Shown: positions 12,248 through 24,675 of the stretch, one piece after another
Layout of the letters: every line of letters starts with the position of its first letter
Numbering within the stretch: the first letter of the stretch is position 1
Assembly: GCA_024734555.1 (NCBI GenBank)
Contig: JANPWX010000026.1
Coordinates: forward strand, 6,895,252-6,959,251
DNA length: 64,000 bases
From: Trochalopteron elliotii
Lineage: Eukaryota; Chordata; Aves; Passeriformes; Leiothrichidae
Direction: 5' to 3'
The notes under the pieces: generated by a model
The model's database searches: none
Seen by the model: only the letters and a program-made list of their open reading frames with translations
Told to the model about the DNA's origin: nothing
Translations under genes and position numbers: made by a program

Positions 12248-15200
12248 GCTAATTTGAGGTGTTTAAATAGAAACATGGCAGTGCAGACATAAATCCCTTT
12301 CTCTTCTTTTCAACTGCTCTGTTTCAGTGTTCTACCTGGGATGACAACCTCAGCCTTTGGACTGCTCCACTCTTCCTCCAAGCAGGATTACTCACTTCAG
12401 CTTTCTCCAGGGTATTTTGTTGCACTCATACTGTTTCCTTTGGGAATTTACATTAGCAAAGGTGTGACCATAGGCATTCTGTGTGGTGAACTTAATTATA
12501 CATGTCTCAGTTAGTCTTTTGTTTTGCTTTTACCTTAATGTGAGTCAGAGGATTTCTTTGAAGCCCCACCAGAGTCAGTCAAGAGTAAGAGAAGTTAAGC
12601 TCTTCATGCATACATTGTAAAACCCAGGTTTAGTATCAGATCAAGAAAAACAGACTCATAGGAAAGGCAGTGCAGTAAGTCCATACCACATTTTGAGTTT
12701 TTGTTTTGATTTTCCTTTTTTTTCCCTTATTTCGGTTCCTCTAAGAGCCATACCAAGCCCCTTCTATTGACACCTGTGGAACTTACTGCAGAAATCAAAG
12801 TAAACCTATGGCTCAAAACACAGTTGTAATCTGAAGGGCATTTTCCAGCATATCCGAATTAAAACATAAGTGAACAGTTAAGTTCCAATCTGATTAAAGG
12901 AAATCCCTCTTCTTAACTGCTTTTCTAAATATTTCATTGGAAAGCATTTTACTGCAAGGAAGCATTTCTAAGCAAGATGCACATAAGCTTTAGGCACAAG
13001 AAATAAAAAAAATTAACATTTTCACATCCTGATAAAATACAGTTGATTTCTATATTGATTTGCTATAAATTTTCCTCCCTTCTCTTTTTTTTTTGTCCTC
13101 CTGTTTTCCTAAGTATTTGGTAGACTAAACATAAAGAATTTTTATAGAATCATTAGATACGTCCCAGATTCACTGTATTATTGGCAAAAGTCATATTGAA
13201 AAGGGCTTTGAAAAATAACTTATTTCCAGTGGATTCAGCTTTCCAAATTCCAAATGTTCACATCTCTATTTACTGTTACTTTAAATAGCTTCATTTCTGT
13301 GGATGGCTGATGAGCTTCCCAGATGGAATACAAAACTTTATGTAGCTCTTGAGGTTCTCCTTTTGCTCTTTATAAAGGAAGAAAAATAAAGGAAGAAAAA
13401 TAGTTTTCAAAAGCTAGGATTTTATGAAAAATAACTGTTCAGAAAATGGAAACATTTTCAGATAAAATGACCAGTTGCAGAATGTTGGCTGTAAAATATT
13501 TGATTTGCTTTGATAAAAGATTTTAACTAAAGATCAGATTATTTCTCTGCACAAAGGAAAGTTAGCAGCATGACAGTACCTGATGGATTAAATAAGTGCA
13601 TAGTGCACTCTGTTGTTTCACTGCTGTTTCTAAATCACTTAAACCACAGCTTCTGCAGGCCGAAGAGTTGAGAAGGACATGGTCTGCACTTGTAGTCATA
13701 TTCTTTTCATTCTAAAACAGCAAGTTAAAAAAAAAAAAGTCATGTTTCTTCTCTAGCTTTTCATTGAAGAACCTGAAAAATAATTTTTCGTTGCAGCTTT
13801 GGCTACAACCCAAGCATTGAAACCAATGGAAACACTTGCAGAAGTCCAGCCTATGATTCTACCCTGTGTTATAAGGGCCTTTCTTTTACAAATTGGATTT
13901 TTAGGTACATTTTCTTTGGAGAGTTCTAAAGATTTCCCAAAATTCTTGGGAAAAAAATAGAAGTGAGAAGTAAAGAACTGAATAAAGATGGAGTGTTTGT
14001 CTCAGTTCAGAGAGAGCAACTAAGGAACAAAGATGTCATCTGGCTAAAAGATGTTTTTAAGTGTCATGGTTAAAGGGCTTGCTCAAAGGACCGCTGAAAT
14101 GAAAAAAAAACACAACAAACCAACAACCCAAACAACCCTTAGTGTCTTTCATGCATTTTGAAGCAGGACATAAGCATGAGGAAAGAAACCACTAGCGTTT
14201 CAGACTAATCTTCTGTTCACATTTGGGATTAAACTCTGCTCCATATGAGACTGCTAAGGTCCATAATAAATAGTTTGAGGCTACCACAGAGATGAAAAAG
14301 CAAGGGAGATTAGGGGCACTCATTTTTATTTCATTTGTTCATAGCATAGCCTGCAAGACAACAACAGAAAGGGGGAACAACTTTGTGTTTATTATTATGG
14401 CTGAGCAGCATGTAATAAATTATGGAAGAAAAAAAGGCTGAGGGATAATTGACTGAAAAAACAAATGTCAGTTAAAGTAAACACAGCAGTTTCCACTGAA
14501 CCTATTTGTAAAAATGTCAAAGGAGTTGAGTTGTTTTCCTTCACAATATTTGTGCTGGTATAAAGGGACTGTGGTTTAATTAAATTTCCCCACAGAGACT
14601 AGGTATTCCACTAGATGTCACTTTGAGACTTTGCTAAGATGAAGGACAGCATCCTGATGAACGGATGCAGCACCCCCCCTGCAAAGGGCTGAGAGCTGTC
14701 TTGCAGCAGGAGCCCCATGTCAGGATGTAACACTGGGGTGTATTAATCACAATAAGACTGCTTACAGATGCATGACCACCTGCCAGGAGAAAAGCTGCCA
14801 TCTAGACATGTGTACTAGCAAAGATTATCCAACCACTAAAATGTTCTTTACTGCTCTCAAGGGAAGGAATGAGGAGACCACTGTCTTTGCCAACAATCCA
14901 TCCTGTCCTCCCTTGCAATGACAGTGAGAACAGGGTCAGGTTTGACAGGAAGGGGGATGGATTTTGGACAGCTCCCCTGGGCTTCCAAAGGAGATCTTTG
15001 GATCTAAGGAAAGTACTGATTCAGAAACTGCCCCAAATGTCTCTCACCCCTCACCAACAGGAACCAGGTACTAGCCCTGATGTAGGCATGTCTTCCCAGA
15101 TCACCTTACATGGAATAGAAAGCAAATTAAAACTGTTGCCACAAAAAGGAAGTAAATGACCCGAACCTAGTTTTGGCGCTACCCTGTTCTTTTTGGCAAC

Positions 15201-16694
15201 CAACCATTTATCTAACACACCAAACAAAGCATGCCAAGATTTCTCTAAATATCATATGCAGAATATTGAATAACAATAGGGAAAGGAAAATATAGAATGC
15301 TTGTTCTTTTAAAGGTAGGTGAAAATTGAATGAGATGTCTCTGTTCCCTGTAAGGCAATAAAAGAGTCACCACAGTGGCAGAACCCTGCCTTTTTAGCCC
15401 AGTCTAAAGAGGCTTAATATTAATCAAAAAAAGTGAGAGTAAATCTAGACAAAACCCACTTCATACCCTCTAACAATGCTGGCACATAGATGTCTCTGCA
15501 TGGAGCAGGACATTGTGTTTGCACCTACACTCAGCTGTGATAATCACATAGAATAGGCTGCTGGGACAAAAAGATCCAGGAAACGTTAAAGAAAAAAAAA
15601 AGAAAGAAAAAGGCAAAAAGCACAAAGAAGTATGTCTGCTCATGAAATATGCTCTACCACATCTACTGCCAAGGGTGCCTGCTCAAAGCTCCAGCAAGCT
15701 GCATACTGTTTGTGTTGTCAACAAGCAGCAGCTTTTGTACCTATGCATGTTTGTTTACTAAATATATGAAAACAATGGAGCTCAATTAAAAGTAGATTAG
15801 CCACACATGTACCAAAGGAATGTGTACTTAACTGACTGTGGTGAATCTGGCTCCTGTTCAATCCCCTGGAGACGTTGCTCTGGCATGTCTGCTGAGGCCT
15901 CATTGGTCTCCTGTCTAGGCACAGCGGTGGTTATGGCTCCTCAGGAATATATTAAATGGATTGTATAATAACCATTGGGCAGATGTTGGAAGAGCAGAAG
16001 TTTGCTGCAAAGGCACAGATGGGGTGGCAGATTATCCTGGGAAGGCAACCATGAGTTGACGGGTTCATTTCCATTATTGCTTGGCAACGCACGGCATGCG
16101 TCACCAGACGGGCTGGAAAACCCCCTTCAAGGAACCTAAGTGAATGCTTGCACAGGGAGTAAGAACATTTATACAGGAATACTGTCAACTCTGCAAGCCT
16201 ATGGTAAAAATGGCTGAGGAAGTTTCTACTTCTGAACTTATTAATGAGAAAAAGAGAGTGTGCAAGCAAGTACAATAGCAGGCTATGAAAGCATACCTGA
16301 AAAATTATAGAATTAAGTACATTTACTGCCAAGTTTTCAGGTCCTCACTAATTGAGTCCTTCTAAATAATAATCTGAATTAGAGCTGTGTCCAATCCATC
16401 CCTTTGATCTAAGCAATTCCTTCAGTCAAAATATTTTAAATAAAATATTTTCAAATAAATCCAAGCTTTATGCTGATTTAGGTCAAATTTTTTGGGTAGT
16501 TAGGTAGATAATTGATTTAGGACCAGCAACTACTAGTTTAAGATAGACAAAAGCCACTTCAGGGATATTTTTTCAGATTCTCTTGCACAGGGGTCAGAGA
16601 AATGATATCCCACTTTATTTTTTTAAAAATTCAAACTTATGGAAGAATGGTTTTAGATTTATTTTACTCACCAAACCATAAGTTCTATTACTTA
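12248..16694. other. AT-rich unique sequence, no gene seen
   Basis: No gene or transposon was recognised. An A/C-rich simple stretch lies near 14101-14140 and short A runs near 13727 and 15590. The open frames at 14869-15159 (plus) and 15952-16332 (minus) carry no motif I can name. The sequence has the low-CpG, AT-rich character of vertebrate intergenic or intronic DNA. Confidence 0.6.
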
Positions 16695-16774
16695 GAAATT
16701 TATAATTAAGATTATAATTTCATCTTAAGATGATGAAATTTATGATTAAGATGATAATTTCATCTTTTATATCA
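16695..16774 (+). repeat. 40-bp AT-rich tandem duplication
   Basis: Two adjacent 40-bp copies are aligned at a period of exactly 40: 'tataattaag' at 16701 matches 'tatgattaag' at 16741, and 'ataatttcatctt' recurs at the same offset. Only a few substitutions separate the copies, so the duplication is not very old. The unit itself contains partial inverted symmetry. No function is evident. Confidence 0.85.
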
Positions 16775-16861
16775 TAAATTGATATAAAAATTACAGAAAC
16801 TGTATATGAATTAGATAATCATCTCACAAAAAAGTTTTGGCTTTTTTTTTTCTTTACAAAA

Positions 16862-16886
16862 AAGCCATCTCTTGAGGAGATGGCTT
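16862..16886. other. perfect 10-bp inverted repeat (hairpin)
   Basis: The arms 'aagccatctc' (16862-16871) and 'gagatggctt' (16877-16886) are exact reverse complements separated by a 5-nt loop 'ttgag'. A T-rich run lies just upstream. It could fold as a small stem-loop in RNA or as a cruciform in DNA. One such element in 64 kb can arise by chance, and there is no second copy to suggest a family. Confidence 0.7.
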
Positions 16887-19005
16887 CATGTGTGAAAGCA
16901 TTTTATCAGCCATAATTAATTGTTTTGTTGATACTGCTGGTGAACACAACTTCAGAAATAATCACGAGGCCACAGATTTGCGTGGCACTGCAAAAGTATT
17001 TCTTGTATATGACAGCTGGTTTTTTGGGGAACCCATCCCAGTTTTTGACAATAAAATTACAACACGTGTCTGCAATGCTATATTTGCAGCACTCTGGAAA
17101 GAATTAAGTAATCATTTTAGCAAGCCTACCAAAACAGTTTTTGTTTGTCCACCCAACTAATGCAGATGAGTCAAGGAGATGATGGGGGATACTCCCCAAA
17201 AGAACAATTCAGTGTTTGTTAGATGCATAATCAGAAACTCATACTAGTGGTATCCTTTTCTAATGAAAAAAAAAAAAAGAATTCTCTTTTCTTATTAAGG
17301 TAACTAAACTATACACCAATATTCTAACTTAATATCCATAAACTCAAATAATTATCCAATTTTTTTTCTCTACTAAAAGTTAATATCATTAGCTAATGTC
17401 ATTAATTTTGGCAGAAGTCCTGTGGGCTCTAAATAGAAAGAAAAATTTTTTACAAAACCATCCTGCAAGCCTAACCTTTCAAAGAAATGCTCAGTTACCC
17501 CATCAATACAGTTACAGAACTACTTTAAGTTTCTAAAATTCAAACATTTTGCTAAGCATTCATATAATGTGGCAAGAAAATGATATAGAGGAAATCCAGG
17601 CTCCATGTAAATCAATGGAAATTTACAGGCTTCAGTAGAGCCAGGATTTTACCATACTAGGATGACATCCTCTTGGCATCTCTAGGCATGTATTAAATCT
17701 ACATACAGATTGTGGGTCCACATACTGTACCTTGTATAGTGCTCACTTTCCTATAAACACTCTGTTTCCTTGGCATTTGGCACAAAGAGTAGATAGAGTG
17801 TTTTGAGGTGTGGGGGGTGTGGGTAATACAGCACATTTGTTTCATAAGATATACAAGCATGTTCCTATTTTCAGATTAGAAATAGAAATCATTTGATAGG
17901 ACTGGCTATGTATGGAGAGAGATGGTGAAATTAGAATCTTTATGAAATAGAGTAAGAGGCTTCTTTGTGCATTAACACTTTCAGAGAAGCAATGTGCATA
18001 TCTTTTGTGTTATATTTTGTGTTCTCAGTTACCTTACATCTGATGGGTGCAGAAAGTGACAAGTTACAGGAAAGAAGGATGTTTCATGTAAACCTACACA
18101 CATAAGGAAGTACATCTATTTAACATGAAACCACACAATACTTCAGAATAATAATGATCTGATCAAATCTGACCAGCAGGATTAGTAGGAAATAATTATG
18201 AAGATAATAGACTGTATTTTAAAATGGCAAACATACTGATATTTGACAGACAAATAAATTCAGTTTAGTTTATAGTTCCAGAAATTATTCTATTATCCAC
18301 TACCAAATATCCTGTTAAATAAACAGAGATCCCTTTTCCAGGCTCTGGAGGCAAACTATATTCCAAAGTGTTTTCAGATTAAAAAATCAAATCATTTCAC
18401 TGGTTTATTCAGTCAGTGCCACTGGGAAGAAAAACACCCATCAGACAACAGAATTATACTCTCCTGAATATTCAAGGAACACCTCATTTACTTCTGCAAG
18501 CATGTGAAATTATATCTTTCATTCTCACACTGAATGGTCATCAAAAGTCCATTCTGGAGGCCTGATTTTGGGAGATGTACCCTCCCCAAGACTTTTAGAT
18601 ATTTCATCTCTTGTATGTTAACTTTTTCTGTGTGTGCCTCTCTCACTTCATTCATTTTTGTTTAGCCACATACACATGTAAAAATTGATTTGACTTGATT
18701 TGTGCACTTCAGGATCTGCCTGCTCACAGAAAGACATTCTAGTGGTGGCAATGCAGTGTCAGTCTAATTTAGATATAGGTAAATGTACTCCTGTCATACA
18801 TGTACTTTGCCATTGACCTACCAGAATTTATTTGTTAGACTTTTGGTTTAATCCCAATGATTTTCTTTCAGCTTAATATATCTAAGAAGTGGGTATATGA
18901 GACCATTACTTTGGTTAACTGCTAATAATTAATGTAAACTGCAAAATGCTAACAGGTCTCTGAAAGCTTTGGCTGAGCTATGATTGTTACATTTTTCTTT
19001 TTTAG
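16887..19005. other. unique sequence, no gene confirmed
   Basis: An open frame at 16888-17160 (plus, about 90 codons) starts just after the hairpin. Its translation shows no domain I recognise, and it has no evident splice sites or polyadenylation context. The rest to 19005 is AT-rich with a short poly-A near 17267 and no other structure. Confidence 0.55.
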
Positions 19006-19185
19006 CACAGGGAATGATGCCTGAAGATGGAGCTGTTTACAAACTTCTGGAGGACAAAAGGGACCATATCTAGTTGCAACACAAACTTAACTGAAACAGA
19101 CATTGTAGTTCTATTATGTATAAATCTATCTGCTGTTTTCCTGGACACTATAATAAATAAAGAAAGCATGGGTATACAAATTGCA
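19006..19185 (+). other. candidate 3' terminal exon with short C-terminal coding tail
   Basis: A strong pyrimidine tract ending 'ttcttttttag' precedes position 19006. In one frame the segment then reads QG followed by MMPEDGAVYKLLEDKRDHI and a TAG stop at 19071-19073. Two overlapping AATAAA signals follow at 19152-19161. The order acceptor, short coding tail, stop and polyadenylation signal is what a terminal exon looks like. The tail resembles, from memory, the V-Y-[KR]-[ML]-L-x-D-x-R-D segment in the region between the PDZ and LIM domains of ALP-type PDZ-LIM proteins. The resemblance covers only about 15 residues, and no PDZ or LIM coding sequence was seen nearby. The 3' end is set arbitrarily about 25 nt past the signal. 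Confidence 0.25.
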
Positions 19186-19943
19186 TGCTTTCCATAAGTA
19201 CTTATAAAATGTTTTATTCCAGAATTTAAGAAGTCAATGAAACATTAAATGAATGCTAACTGACAAGAAGCTTGATTTTTATCAATATAATATTTATGTA
19301 CTATTTCTAATAGATCTCAAAGTCTTCAACTGAAGTTCTTTATCTTTCCATATTTTATGCCTATGTATGGTCGTACTGATTAGATTTTGTCATCATGTCA
19401 TATTCATAGCTGACCTCTTTCCATTAATCATGCCAGAAAAGCTGTTATGTGTAGCTGCAGATGTCAATCTTTTCTTGCCTTCTGCAAATCCAAGTTTATC
19501 CCCATGAGAGGGGGTTTCCAAAGCTGGTTCAATGTAGCCAGAAAGCCATATGCTTGTATAGGATTTCTTTTTTTCAGCATGGCCACAGGTACAACATCTA
19601 CACCCCTTTTTTTTTGGTGGACTTCTATAATCCTTCGGTGTGCAAAAATGGCTCACACTCTCAAGATAAGCAGTACACAAATACTGAAAGAATCAGGGCT
19701 AATTAATTATGAAAGCTTTTCAAGTACACAAATAAACATGATATGTGAACATTCAACATAGTCTCCAGTATGGTCTACAGTATCTGCAAGAGCACCTGTA
19801 CATGTCCTAGAGACATGTAGGGTTTGCTCAGGTCACTGTGTTTGCTGCACTGATAGACATTCACGTGGCTCTCACCTTCCTTCCCGCAAAATGTGCAGTG
19901 CAAGCACTGCCTGGAGGTGCTCAATCCATTACTTACTTGAAAT

Positions 19944-19969
19944 GGATTATCTGCCTGGATTATCTGCCT
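19944..19969 (+). repeat. 13-bp direct tandem duplication
   Basis: The 13-mer 'ggattatctgcct' is present twice in tandem without mismatch. This is a recent small duplication with no visible function. Confidence 0.9.
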
Positions 19970-22900
19970 AGTTGATGTACAATTATTATTTCTTGTTGTG
20001 CTGTTAGACAAAGTTTTTCCTTTGTAATGACTTGTATTATTCTCACACAAGCACACACCACCAAGAAAAAAAGTTCTTTTTTTTTTCAGTTGTACTAGTT
20101 TAATAAAGATATTTTAATCAAGCTTCAGTGCTGTCATCAAAAAAATAAATCTTACCTGCTTATATTCATATAACAAGCTGTCAGCTAATTTTTTATCAAA
20201 CTTTTTAAAGAGCACTGCATAAATAATTCAAAACACCATCTACACTTTCTCTAAATATCAGACTTAAATCCTGAGGCTTCATCAAGTCTCAAAACAAAAA
20301 CAAAGGAAGAAACAACACCTAAGGTGGTCTTTACTCTTTAGGATAACTAGCATCAAGCATACCTACCAATACTTTTAATTTTGGACCACAAAAATTGCTT
20401 TTATTTTTGCACGCAGGACCAAGAAGGTCCAGTGGTCATTGCCAACATGTGGAGTGGCCAGTGAATATAAAAGAATAATTTGGTCAAAGGGTTATCAGCA
20501 GCCACAAAGAAAATTCTGAATTTGGGTCCATGCAAGGCTACACAGTTGAAGTTTACAAGAGGTTTTAAACTGTACCTTTGGCCTTTCTGGCACTGGATTC
20601 TGGCCAATGTTCTTCACAAAAAAATCTGGCAGCAGTTCCCTACTCTGATTTAATTTACCAGCACCAAGGTGAATAACAATAGAGTACAGTGACAGAAATG
20701 ACTGCTGAATAAAAGACAATTAACTGCTTAGAGCCTACTGAGAGAAGCCAGTCAGTACACAAATCAGAGAACTGGTACCACACGCTGCAGCAGCTCTGCC
20801 AGCAGCCTCCTGGCTTTCCATGGTGTCTCAGTTTGTGCATGGAGCTAAGGCAGAGTCATGCAGCCTACACTGTGGGAATCCATTCTTAAACACAAGGAAG
20901 ATGCAGAGCACAAGAAGATCTATGTCTGAAGGGAAACCTTCTGCTTCATCTACTTCCCTGTCATGCCCAATACTCTCAAGGAAGTTAAAAAGCCTTAGCT
21001 TCACCTTTGGGTGGAGGCAATGAGATAATTTCTCTGCATGTTCTAATATGTCTTGCAGAGTTTTGCTTGTCTTCTCACCACTGAGATAGTTTGCTCTGAT
21101 TCATTCAGCAAATGAGTGAATCAGTGGTTATTTGGATTTATTGAAGACCAATGTAATAATTTCTCATCTTTCAATCTCCTCATCATACTGAATCTTGTCA
21201 TTACATCAGCAATCTATTACACTACTGCGGTTTCTTTTTTAAAAAAAATTTTCTTATTTCAAAATACTCCTGAAAAATCTCCATCATATAATTTTTGTAA
21301 TTCTACAAGACCTCTTAAATTATTGATATCCATAGGTCTGTTGTCCTTGGGAGATTAAGGTAGGGAGAGAGAAAAGTGAAAAGGAAGAAATAGCTGTTCA
21401 CAGTGTACTGCAAATCTAAGTAATTGAAAATATCTCCATAGATTTCACTGGTCATATTTTCAACAAAACTGTATTTTCTAGTAATTATAAAGAGAAAAGA
21501 AATACTATTGTACTAAGAATCTCTGACCAGCTGTTTATTTTGACTGTATGTGATTCCTCATCTCAGCCTTTGGGAATATTTTTCAGATAAACATTAAGAT
21601 AAACAATCTGTGCCACACTCTAAGCTACTGACAGCTTGCTTGGGAGTAATTGATTGTGGGTTGAACTGTGTGCTATAAGCCAAAGGTGAGCCTTCTAATA
21701 GGGTCAGGGTCAATGGCATTATCACAAGCAAAGATTGTTTTTAGTCGGAAGAACCGCTAAAGAACGTGGTGTGGTGTCACCCAACATCCCTAACAAACCT
21801 GTATGAGAATTCACTAGAACCAACCAACCAAACAACTGACAATGTCATCTGCAATTCTTTAAATTGATGTCATATTCTAAAACTTCTTCCTTGTGAGCTT
21901 TATGTCCACACGTAGGTTTCTAATAAAAGTATCTTTGGAAAAATATTTGTATCCATAGGTCAAACTCAAGACCGTGTATCTGACATGATTCAGATCTATT
22001 AGTAGTAAGGATGAAGATTGCATTACCTAGCCAATTATGCTATATTTTAAGCCATTGCTCACAGATTCCTCAGGTATATGGCAGGTGTCAATGTCATTGC
22101 TGGATTTCAGCTGAAAAAAAATGTGGTTTCAGGTTTACAAAGATGCCTACTTACTTCACTCTATGTAGAACCATACCGTTGTTACACCTCTACAAAAGTT
22201 TTTACTTGCCAGAAAACAGGCTATTTGGCATGTGTTTCATAGTATCAGAAAAAGAAGTTTTTATCCTACAATGATGAGTTTTCAATTTAAAACTTCTACT
22301 TAATCTTATCTAGAAATGGATATTGAGGCTCAAGGTATGAATGAAAGTAAGCCAGCCAGATGGGGATACCAGTTTGTTACTCTTTTTTTCCCAGAAAATA
22401 CTTAGTTTAAGGAAAGTTCTTTAATCAGAATCCCATCAGGCAACAGTTCTGGGCGATTTACTCTATCTCATGAACAATATTTCTCTTGTAACCAATGCTG
22501 AAACCTCATAATTCTTTATATTTCAGCATTCATTAAGAAAAATAATCGCACCTTTTCTAATTTGAAATACATAGGAGAAAGAAACTTTGATGGGCATCAT
22601 GCATTTAATTATAGCCCAGATGTAAATACAATATTGTACACGTTTTGGCCCCTGCAGTACTGCAGTATAGTCACTAACATGTCATTCTTTAAACAGAATG
22701 CTGTTATTATATCTTGTGAAAAAATATATTCTCTGTAGACTTAAATTTTGTGGGTTTAAAGACATATATAATTGACACTTTCCAGAATGCAGTTTGAAGT
22801 CAAAATTATTTCAGCTACTTTGACAACAAGTATGTCCATTTTTTTCTTCTTCTTCCCCACCTGAGTGCTGTACTACAGAAAGAGGGATTTTCTCACAGTG

Positions 22901-24643
22901 TCCTCTCACTGTGATGATACTCAGAAGTTTCAGGCAGGGAATCAGTACCTGAATTGTCTCTCTCAATGCCTTTCCAAAGGTCTTTTGCAATCCATGTATT
23001 TGACCAGCCAGTCCTATACTTCCAGGTAAACTCTTTCCCTTATCATCTTAACAGACTCTCCATAGATTCTCTACCCTCTTTCTTCCCTCCGCTGGTTATT
23101 GGACTAACTTCTTTCAAATTTTCTATGCACTGAGAGAATTGAACATAGCATTAGATATTGATGAAATAGTCCCTCTCTTCTCCCCCAGTTTTCACCAACA
23201 TCCAGTGAAGCTGTCTGGTGCACCTCCCACAGAGCTTCTGACAGTCTTGGAGTTGAATGACACTTAATAGAATGCAATAAAGAAAGAATTTTGATTTTGC
23301 TTGCACTATCATGCTGAGGTTGGTACAAGGCCCATGGTTGAGTCATAACAGGAAAATCCAGTGACCAGATCTTTAGAAGAACACACAGGCTTGTCATTCT
23401 TTTTGTTGTGGAGATGACAATAAGCATTAAAAATCCAATAATAGAGGAACGAAGAAGTCTTTCCACTGTGGGCTTAGTCTTGCCCACTGGCTATCAAAAT
23501 CTAATGATAGGTATTTCAGCTAGGCTGCTTTGGAGAGCTGCCTCACCACCTATTACTGCTGTTAGTAGCTTAGCTCTTTAAATTCATATTTAACTGCATT
23601 GTGAAATAAAAATATTGAAATATTGAGTTATTACTACACACCTTGTGCATGAAAGATATTTGGCTGTTTCTCTCCATACTATAATTTTTTGTTACTTTAC
23701 AGGAGTTTGTGTTGTTTCATAAAGACTGTAACTGAAAAGTTATGCTGCTTGCAAAAATTTGGTTGTTATGAACCACATATTTAATTTCAGACTTATGAAT
23801 GTAGGATTACTACACTCATTATTCCTTTCTACTCCCCATCTGATAAAACAAATACATACTTTGTAAAAATGGGTTTCACGTGAGGATGTGTGAATCTTAT
23901 CCTGAAACAACAAACTTGCATATTTAGGTAGAAGGCTTACTTTTAAAAAGGCTGTTGAGTGATCAAAATAAGATTTAGCTTTCAAGAAAAAAATTGCACC
24001 CACTTGTCTGATTTCTTAAAAGCCATCACAACTTCTAAGAGTCAAAGAAGTTATACATCTATTTTATACACACACATCTATGAAACTGCAAGATGAATTT
24101 TGGCAATTTAATACCACCGACTGCCAACACACTCTTCTTTTACCTACTTTGCAATTATTCTATATCAGTGTTCTACATTTCATGCATATATATTTCTTTT
24201 TCAATGTTGTTCACAGTAGTAGCAATAGGGATAGAATTCAAAGAGCTTTTGAGTGCCATTTCTTTATATAAGTCCAGGAAAAAAGACATATTTTGAGAAT
24301 GTTGATTGCAAAATAAAGTGGTCAAAATGATTGATTATGGCATCTATTCCCTTTTATACAAATTATGCTCCAGTTCTTACCCCCACAGTCACATAGATAT
24401 TTTCCAGTTGTACTTTGTTCACAGCAGGTTTGGAAGGACACAGTATTTCTGTTTTCCCTATTGTGTGGTCCACTGATGATCAGACAAAAATCGCAGTGAA
24501 TGTTCTGAATGTATATTCAGACTCACAACACAGCTGGAAGGACTCCTGTTTTTAGACACTGCATACTAGATGTCCCTGTCAAAGCTTAGAAGCACTTCCT
24601 AAGGGAAGAAATTTTGAGATAGTCTCTACATATCCTCTGATCT

Positions 24644-24675
24644 TATATTTTCTTAACTTTATATTTTCTTAACTT
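24644..24675 (+). repeat. 16-bp direct tandem duplication
   Basis: The 16-mer 'tatattttcttaactt' is repeated exactly twice in tandem. It is T-rich, and the identity of the copies suggests a recent slippage event. Confidence 0.9.

Noticed and set aside
16888..17160. Plus-strand open frame of 90 codons after the hairpin
   Set aside because: No family is recognised and there is no splice or polyadenylation context. Not strong enough to call a gene.
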